In this document: positions 58,648 through 64,000 of the stretch, one piece after another | Layout of the letters: each line of letters opens with the position of its first letter | Position numbering within the stretch: position 1 is the stretch's first letter | NCBI GenBank assembly: GCA_963741995.1 | Contig: CAVUKI010000006.1 | Span: 248,001 to 312,000 of the forward strand | Length of the DNA stretch: 64,000 bases | Origin: Bog-473 sp963741995 | Lineage (GTDB): Bacteria; Actinomycetota; Acidimicrobiia; Acidimicrobiales; RAAP-2 | Direction of reading: 5' to 3' | Notes under the pieces: model-generated | Seen by the model: the letters and a program-made list of their open reading frames with translations, nothing else | Database searches by the model: none | Told to the model about the DNA's origin: nothing | Program-made: the position numbers and the translations under genes

Positions 58648-59984
58648 GCGCCGTGCCTCCGGAACAAGGTGATGCGGTCCTCGCCGACCTTGGCCCGCAA
58701 CGCGGGATCGTCGATGCCGAGGCCTTCCTCGGGCGCCACGCACAGCACGCCGATCTTGCCCTCGTGGAGGTTGTGGTGGACCTCGTACGCCGCCTCGCCC
58801 ACCTGGACGAGCGGGTAGACGGCGGAGAGTGGTGGCAGCACCTTGCCCTCGCAGATGAGCTGGTTGGCGTCCCAGGCCTCGCGGTAATTGGCAAAGTGTG
58901 AGCCCTTGATGGTCTTGAGCTTCATCCAGAGGTGGCGGTTGTCGTACTCAATCATGTAGCCGGACGTCGCCGCGCAGGTCACGATCGTCCCCGCCCGCTT
59001 GCAGGCGAACACCGACGCACCCATCGTCTGGCGTCCCGGGTGCTCGAACACGATCTCGGGCTCCCCGCCGACCAATCCGCGGATGTCCTTGCCGAAGCGG
59101 CGCCACTCGGACTCGTCCTGTGTGTGCTCGTCCGACCAGAAGCGGTAGTTCGCCGCCTTGCGGTCGATCACCGCCTCCACTCCGAGGTCGTTGAGAAGCT
59201 TCACTTTCTCGGGCGAGGACACGACGCCGATCGGCGTGCCGCCGCCGTTGAGGACGTGCTGCACCGCGTAGCTGCCGAGGCCACCACTGGCGCCCCACAC
59301 GAGCACCTTGTCGTCCTGGGTCATGCGGGCCCCGTTGGGCGAGACCAGCATGCGGTACGCGGTGGAGTTGCACAGCGCGTTGATGGCGGCCTCCTCCCAG
59401 CTGAGGTGGGCCGGCTTCGGCATGAGCTGATTGGCCTTGACGACCGTGATGTCCGCCAGCCCGCCGAAGTTGGTCTCGAAGCCCCAGATGCGCTGGTTCG
59501 CCGCCAGCATGGAGTCGTCATGGGCCGAGGGATCCTGGTCGTCGACGTAGTTGCAGTGGACGGTGACCTTGTCGCCCACCTTCCAGTTGCGCACCATGGA
59601 GCCCGTGCGCAGCACGACGCCGGCGGCGTCCGAGCCGACCACGTGGTAGTCGAGGGCGTGGCGGGCGCCCCATGGCCCCTCCTTGGCGAGGCGGTCGAGG
59701 AAGCCGAACGTGGGCAGCGGCTCGAAGATGGACGTCCAGACCGTGTTGAAGTTGATGGACGACGCCATCACCGCCACGTAGGCCTCGTCGGGGGCCAGCT
59801 CGGGCAGCGGCACCTCCTCGACGTGGAGGGAGCGGCGGGGGTCCTTGTCGGAGGACTCCATGCCGTCGAACATGCCGGTTTCACTCCGCTTGACCAGGGC
59901 GGCCCGGTAGGAGTCGGGCAAGGGGAGTGCGGCCAGCTCATCGGCTGGGGCGCCGGCCAGGGCAGCAGTGAGGATGTCGCTCAT
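58644..59984 (-). CDS. ccr: Crotonyl-CoA carboxylase/reductase
   Basis: NADPH- and CO2-dependent reductive carboxylation of crotonyl-CoA to ethylmalonyl-CoA, the key step of the ethylmalonyl-CoA route for acetate/C2 assimilation. The 446-residue MDR protein has the nucleotide loop WGASGGLGSYAVQHV. CO2-site residues can be matched by local context to the Kitasatospora setae enzyme: N80 in SINFNTVW, F169-E170 in WGFETNFGG and H363 in GSHFANYREA, which supports a true carboxylase over a simple reductase. The ATG is the complement of 59982-59984; the upstream extension to 60161 crosses the divergent thiolase and is rejected. Forms an operon with the epimerase. Confidence 0.94.
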   Translation of the reverse strand: MSDILTAALAGAPADELAALPLPDSYRAALVKRSETGMFDGMESSDKDPRRSLHVEEVPLPELAPDEAYVAVMASSINFNTVWTSIFEPLPTFGFLDRLAKEGPWGARHALDYHVVGSDAAGVVLRTGSMVRNWKVGDKVTVHCNYVDDQDPSAHDDSMLAANQRIWGFETNFGGLADITVVKANQLMPKPAHLSWEEAAINALCNSTAYRMLVSPNGARMTQDDKVLVWGASGGLGSYAVQHVLNGGGTPIGVVSSPEKVKLLNDLGVEAVIDRKAANYRFWSDEHTQDESEWRRFGKDIRGLVGGEPEIVFEHPGRQTMGASVFACKRAGTIVTCAATSGYMIEYDNRHLWMKLKTIKGSHFANYREAWDANQLICEGKVLPPLSAVYPLVQVGEAAYEVHHNLHEGKIGVLCVAPEEGLGIDDPALRAKVGEDRITLFRRHGA

Positions 59985-60060
59985 GTGACCCGACGATAGT
60001 GGCCCCATAAGATGTGGTTTCCGACTGGTAACCAGACCGGCGGGAACCGGAGGTGCAGGA
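59985..60060 (+). promoter_or_regulatory. Divergent promoter region between ccr and the thiolase gene
   Basis: The 76-base gap contains a candidate promoter towards the thiolase: GTGACC at 59985-59990, a 17-base spacer and TAAGAT at 60008-60013. Just downstream, at the expected transcript start, lies an 11-base palindrome CTGGT-A-ACCAG (60025-60035). Its position would suit a repressor controlling the thiolase and perhaps ccr. The regulator is not identified. Confidence 0.4.
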
Positions 60061-61246
60061 ATGGCCGAGGCCGTCATTGTCGCAGGGGCTCGCACGCCCA
60101 TCGGAAAGCTCTCGGGTGCATTGGCCGGCTTCACGGCCATGGACCTGGGTGGATTCGCCATCGCGGAGGCCCTCTCCCGGGCCGGCGTGTCCCCCGACCA
60201 GGTCGACTACGTGCTCATGGGCCAGGTCCTCCTGGCCGGCCAGGGCCAGATCACGGCGCGCCAGGCCGCGGTCAAAGGCGGCATTCCCATGACGGTCCCG
60301 GCGAACACCATCAACAAGGTGTGCCTCTCGGGTCTCAACACGATCTACCTGGCTGACCAGATGATCCGTGCCGGCGACGCCGACATCGTGGTGGCCGGCG
60401 GGATGGAGTCGATGACGCAGGCGCCGCATCTCCTGCCGGGCGCCCGCGCCGGCTTCCGCATCGGGGACGCCACCCTGGTCGACTCCATGATGTACGACGG
60501 CCTCACCGACTCCTTCGACCACATCGCCATGGGCCTCTCGACAGAACAGCACAACGAGAAGGTCGGCATCACGCGGGACCGGCAGGATGCCTTCGCGGCA
60601 GCGAGCCACGAGAAGGCCGCCGCCGCGGCCAAGGAGGGCCGCCTGGCCGAGGAGATCATCCCGGTGCAGGTGCCCCAGCGCAAAGGCGACCCGCTGCTGG
60701 TGGACACCGACGAAGGTGTGCGCCCGGGCACCACGGCCGAGTCGCTCGGCGCGCTCGAGGCCCGCGTTCACCAAGGACGGCACCATCACCGCGGGCAACG
60801 CGTCGCAGATCTCCGACGGCGGCGCTGCCGTCGTCGTGATGTCGGCCGCCAAGGCCAAGGAGCTCGGCCTCTCGCCGCTGGGGCAGATCGTCAGCTACGG
60901 CATGGTGGCCGGGCCGGACAACTCGCTCCTGACCCAGCCCTCGCGGGCGATCATCAAGGCAGCCGGCAAGGCCGGCGTCGACGTCGGTGCCATCGACCTC
61001 TTCGAAATCAACGAGGCCTTCGCCGCAGTCGGACTCGCTTCAATGGACGAGCTCGAGATCGACGAAGGCAAGGTCAACGTGAACGGCGGCGCCATCGCGC
61101 TGGGGCACCCCGTCGGCATGTCGGGCACCCGCGTCGCGCTGACCGCGCTGCTCGAGCTGCGCCGCCGCGGTGCCTCCACCGCGGCCGTGGCGCTGTGCGG
61201 TGGTGGCGGCCAGGGCGACGCCGCCATTCTGCGCTCGCTGGCCTAG
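60061..61246 (+). CDS. Acetyl-CoA C-acetyltransferase (thiolase), one apparent +1 frameshift
   Basis: Condenses two acetyl-CoA to acetoacetyl-CoA, the entry to the ethylmalonyl-CoA pathway or PHB. ATG 60061 (CCGGAGG upstream) leads to VAGARTPIGKLSGALAGF and the acylated cysteine C88 in NTINKVCLSGLN. Near 60757 an extra G (GCGCTC-G-AGG) breaks the frame in LGAL-RPAFTKDGTITAGNAS; the second frame carries FEINEAFAAVGLASM, GGAIALGHPVGMSGTRV and CGGGGQGDAAI with the remaining catalytic His and Cys. Corrected length is 395 codons (394 residues), exactly typical. All catalytic residues are present, so a sequence error is likely. Divergent from ccr, with which it shares pathway logic. Confidence 0.92.
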
Positions 61247-61273
61247 AGCCCACTCGCCGTTGCGGCCGGCGCC

Positions 61274-61840
61274 CTAATAGGGCGGCCCCATGATGGCCAC
61301 CAGCTTGGCCGTCCGGGCCGCCACAGCGGCCCAGCGGTCGACGTTGAACCGGTACACGCCGAGCGCGCACGTGGGGAAGCCGTTGCGGACCGCGCTGGAG
61401 AGGCCCTTCTTGTCGCGGGGCGACAGGAGACCCTGCGAGAGGGCGTGCGCCGTCGGGTTGTGGCCCACCACCATGGCGGCGTCGACGTCGTCAGGCAGGT
61501 CCCGCACGAAGGCGAGCACCTCCTCGGGGTCGGCCGCGTAGAGACCCTTCTCCAGGCGGCACACGGGCGGATCGGTCACATCGGCCAGGACCATCTCTGC
61601 GGTGGCCGCCGTGCGGGCGGCCGGCGAGACCAGAGCGATCCGTGGCCGCGGGACGCCCGACAAGCCCGCTCCGAATCCCTCGCCCGCTCCGGCGAACAGG
61701 CGGCCGAGAGCGGTGGCATCGCGGCGGCCCCGCGGGGCGAGGACGCGGTCGAAGTCAGCGCCTCCGGGGGGCGGGTCGGCCGCCGTCTTGGCGTGGCGCA
61801 GCAGCCACAAGGTGCGGCCTGCCTTGGGCTTGGTCGGCAT
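61274..61840 (-). CDS. SixA-like phosphohistidine phosphatase (histidine phosphatase superfamily)
   Basis: Small histidine phosphatase, 188 residues, with the catalytic R-H motif in LWLLRHAKTAAD (the third residue is Ala, as in SixA proteins, not the Gly of phosphoglycerate mutases), SPAARTAATAEMVL and VVGHNPTAHALSQGL supplying the second histidine. SixA dephosphorylates phosphohistidine on signalling or PTS proteins; the substrate here is not known. Its ATG overlaps the stop of lysC by one base, so the two are co-translated. Longer in-frame starts lie inside lysC and are rejected. Confidence 0.86.
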   Translation of the reverse strand: MPTKPKAGRTLWLLRHAKTAADPPPGGADFDRVLAPRGRRDATALGRLFAGAGEGFGAGLSGVPRPRIALVSPAARTAATAEMVLADVTDPPVCRLEKGLYAADPEEVLAFVRDLPDDVDAAMVVGHNPTAHALSQGLLSPRDKKGLSSAVRNGFPTCALGVYRFNVDRWAAVAARTAKLVAIMGPPY

Positions 61841-63051
61841 CAGCCCAAGGCGAAGGCCGCGTGCAGGGTGCGGACGGCCCGTTCGACATCGTCTTCGGAC
61901 ACGATGCACGAGGTCCGGATGGTCGAAGTCGAGATCATGTCGATATTGATCTCCTCGTTGGCCAGCGTCTCGAACATGGTGGCGGCGATCCCGGGGTGCG
62001 ACTTCATGCCGACCCCGACCAGCGAGACCCGGGCCACGTCGGCGTCGGCCGTCACGCCCGATGCGCCCAGTTCGTCGGCATGCTCCTGCGAGGTCTCCAC
62101 CGCCACGGGCAGGTCGGCCGTCGGGACGGTGAACGAGATGTCGGTCGTGCCGTGGGTGGACGTGTTCTGCACGATCATGTCGACGTTGATCGACTTGTCG
62201 GCCAGGGCGCGGAAGAGCCGGGCCGCGACGCCGGGCCGGTCCGGGACACCGCTGACGGTGACCTTGGCCTCCGAGGTGTCGTGGGTCACTGCGGTGACGA
62301 CCGCTTCTTCCATGCCTGCATCCTCCTCTACCACCCAGGTGCCGGGCTCCCAGGTGAAGCTGCTCCGTACGTGCAGCGGGACATTGTGGTTCCGGGCGAA
62401 CTCGACGGCGCGGAGCATCAGGACCCGCCCGCCGGTGGCCGCCATCTCGAGCATCTCCTCGAAGGAGATCCGGTTGATCCGGTGTGCCTCGGGCACGATC
62501 CGGGGGTCCGCCGTGAACACCCCGGTGACGTCGGTGTAGATCTCGCAGGCGTCCGCGTCCAGGACGGCGGCCAGCGCCACGGCAGTGGCATCGGACCCGC
62601 CGCGGCCCAGGGTGGTGATTTCGCGGGCGGCCGAAACCCCCTGGAACCCTGCCACGACCGGGACCTTCCCGGCGCCCAGCGCGTCGCGCAGCCGGTCGCC
62701 CTTGACCTCCCGGATCTTGGCCCGGGTGTGGTCCTCGTCGGTGATGATGCCCACCTGGCTCCCGGTGAACGACGCCGCGTCCACGCCGAGGTCGGCGAGG
62801 GCCATGACCAGCAGCGCCATGGTGATGCGCTCCCCGGTGCTCACGAGCATGTCGTACTCGCGGGGCGGCTGGGTGGCGCTCACGGAGTTGGCCAGGTGAA
62901 TGAGGTCGTCGGTGGTCGTGCCCATGGCGCTCACCACGGCCACCACGTCGGTGCCCTGCCGGCGGGTTCGGGCGATGTGGTCGGCCACGGCGCGGATCCG
63001 CTCGGCGTCGCCGACCGAGGTACCCCCGAATTTCTGGACGACCAGTGGCAT
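61840..63051 (-). CDS. lysC: Aspartate kinase
   Basis: Phosphorylates aspartate, the committed step to lysine, threonine and methionine. The 403-residue protein has the kinase signature VVQKFGGTSVGDAERIRAV, GRGGSDATAVALAA and TDVTGVFTADPRIVPEA, followed by two ACT domains (SGVPDRPGVAARLFRALADKS; VGVGMKSHPGIAATMFETLA) that mediate feedback inhibition. Size and ACT layout fit the actinobacterial alpha subunit, which often also produces the ACT part as a separate beta subunit from an internal start; I cannot confirm one here. asd is 60 kb away rather than adjacent as in many actinobacteria. Confidence 0.95.
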   Translation of the reverse strand: MPLVVQKFGGTSVGDAERIRAVADHIARTRRQGTDVVAVVSAMGTTTDDLIHLANSVSATQPPREYDMLVSTGERITMALLVMALADLGVDAASFTGSQVGIITDEDHTRAKIREVKGDRLRDALGAGKVPVVAGFQGVSAAREITTLGRGGSDATAVALAAVLDADACEIYTDVTGVFTADPRIVPEAHRINRISFEEMLEMAATGGRVLMLRAVEFARNHNVPLHVRSSFTWEPGTWVVEEDAGMEEAVVTAVTHDTSEAKVTVSGVPDRPGVAARLFRALADKSINVDMIVQNTSTHGTTDISFTVPTADLPVAVETSQEHADELGASGVTADADVARVSLVGVGMKSHPGIAATMFETLANEEINIDMISTSTIRTSCIVSEDDVERAVRTLHAAFALG

Positions 63052-63197
63052 CCGGACGAGGCTACAGACTGCGGACGCGCCTGCTCACCCCCGGTGGCCT
63101 GCGGACCCGCCCCGGGCGGCCTGGCGGCCTGGCGGCCGGCCTCTCATCGCGGTGGGCGATCCGAGACGGCCCCCCGGATTGGGTAGGGTCTCGGGCC

Positions 63198-64000
63198 GTG
63201 CCCAGCGACAAGAGAGCCCGCCAACGCGCGGCCCGGGAAGCGCGGCTGGCCGCCGAGGCCCAGAGCCACAAGCGCCGCAAGCAGATCCGGAACGGCGTCA
63301 TCGTCGTGGTCATCGCCGCGGTGATCGTCGGGATCGTCTTCCTGGTCTCCGGCAACAACAACCCCGCCCCCAAGTCCAAGGCCGGCACCACGACGACAAC
63401 GGCCGCCGGGAAGGGCGCCGACGCCACGCTCCAGGCCCAGGCGAACGAGGTGGCGGTGAAGGCGGGTTGCCCGGCCAGCACGAAGACGACGGTCAACACG
63501 CAGAAATACTCGTCGGCGCCGGCCAGGACGATCGACACCTCCAAGACCTACACGGCCACCGTGGTCACGACCGCCGGGACCTTCGACATCGCGCTCGACG
63601 CCAAGACCTCGCCCGTCACGGTCAACAACTTCGTGTTCCTGGCCGAAAAGGGCTACTACCACTGCGTGATCTTCCACCGCGTCATCCCGCAGTTCATGGA
63701 CCAGACGGGTGACCCGACGGGCACCGGTGACGGTGGCCCCGGCTACACCATCCCCGACGAGAACCCGCCCAAGGCGGCCAACGCGGCGCAGCAGTACCCG
63801 CTCGGCTCGGTGGCCATGGCCAACACCGGTCAGCCCAACTCGGGCGGCAGCCAGTTCTTCATCGTCGCCGGGCCCCAGGGCGAGTCACTGCCCAACACGT
63901 ACGCTCTCTTCGGGTCCGTGACCTCGGGCATGAGCGTCGTCGAAGGAATCAACGCGCAGGGCTCGGCTCAGGGCGTCCCGCCCGACGTGACCCAGCGCAT
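63198..64000 (+). CDS. Membrane-anchored cyclophilin-type peptidyl-prolyl isomerase, 3' end missing
   Basis: The frame starting at GTG 63198 stays open to the end of the window. The product has a cytoplasmic basic stretch of about 36 residues (SDKRARQRAAREARLAAEAQ), one transmembrane helix (GVIVVVIAAVIVGIVFLVS, about 36-54), a Thr/Ala/Lys linker, and a cyclophilin domain beginning near TVVTTAGTFDIALDAK. Core motifs are FHRVIPQFMDQTGDPTGTGDGGPGY, shortened here to its key residues F-H-R and Q-x3-Q-G-D, then SVAMANTGQPNSGGSQFFI. Such proteins speed folding of secreted proteins at the outer face of the membrane. It diverges from lysC across 146 bases. Confidence 0.92.
   Translation, partial: MPSDKRARQRAAREARLAAEAQSHKRRKQIRNGVIVVVIAAVIVGIVFLVSGNNNPAPKSKAGTTTTTAAGKGADATLQAQANEVAVKAGCPASTKTTVNTQKYSSAPARTIDTSKTYTATVVTTAGTFDIALDAKTSPVTVNNFVFLAEKGYYHCVIFHRVIPQFMDQTGDPTGTGDGGPGYTIPDENPPKAANAAQQYPLGSVAMANTGQPNSGGSQFFIVAGPQGESLPNTYALFGSVTSGMSVVEGINAQGSAQGVPPDVTQR

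Overview
The window is a 64 kb, GC-rich (mostly about 65-70% by eye) stretch of actinobacterial chromosome, most likely from the class Acidimicrobiia or a close relative. The evidence is the L33-secE-nusG-L11-L1-L10-L7/L12-rpoB-rpoC block with interleaved tRNAs, a NusG with a long acidic N-terminal extension, a mycobacteria-like recC-recB-recD order, an MptB-type mannosyltransferase, frequent GTG/TTG starts, and ccr of the ethylmalonyl-CoA pathway. The class assignment is inference; the phylum is fairly secure.

Layout. (1) 1-14.5 kb is replication and repair: dnaX (5' end cut off), recR, asd, a PhoU-like gene, rmuC and recC-recB-recD. The three recCBD genes are each in several frames, with nine apparent +1 shifts in 8.7 kb although all catalytic motifs are present. 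(2) 14.5-24.3 kb is mixed metabolism and envelope: a UDP-sulfoquinovose synthase (sqdB/SQD1 type), a membrane-anchored unknown, citrate synthase (one +1 shift), TesB thioesterase, GH1 glucosidase, GtrA-like protein, YajQ, tRNA-Tyr, an MptB-like mannosyltransferase and a GNAT acetyltransferase. (3) 24.3-36.7 kb is the information-processing block: tRNA-Thr, tRNA-Met, rpmG, tRNA-Trp, secE, nusG, rplK, rplA, rplJ, rplL, rpoB, rpoC.

(4) 36.7-58.2 kb is the accessory and most interesting part. Two tandem cysD-cysNC (ATP sulfurylase/APS kinase, PAPS-forming) modules follow rpoC where rpsL-rpsG-fusA-tuf would often be expected. After a 561-bp AT-rich gap carrying a perfect CRP-type palindrome come a 1443-residue cell-surface protein with three GH26-like domains (only the third keeps both catalytic glutamates), an HlyD-like membrane-fusion protein, and a BcsA/Alg8-like processive family 2 glycosyltransferase, the three packed with overlaps or very short gaps. 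An opposite-strand lipoprotein, an exported PQQ-type beta-propeller protein (frame broken at a G7 tract) and two sulfatase-superfamily hydrolases complete the stretch. I read this as a candidate synthase-dependent exopolysaccharide system of a Gram-positive type, with a synthase, an Alg44-like partner and an anchored glycosidase, possibly acting on a sulfated polymer. No sulfotransferase or formylglycine-generating enzyme is visible in the window, so the sulfation link is a hypothesis from gene neighbourhood.

(5) 58.2-64 kb returns to central metabolism: an acyl-CoA epimerase and crotonyl-CoA carboxylase/reductase divergent from an acetyl-CoA acetyltransferase (one +1 shift), then a SixA-like phosphatase, aspartate kinase, and the 5' part of a membrane-anchored cyclophilin. 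Of the twelve frame breaks I found, eleven are +1 and one is a missing G in a G run; most look like consensus errors, but their clustering in recCBD should be tested.
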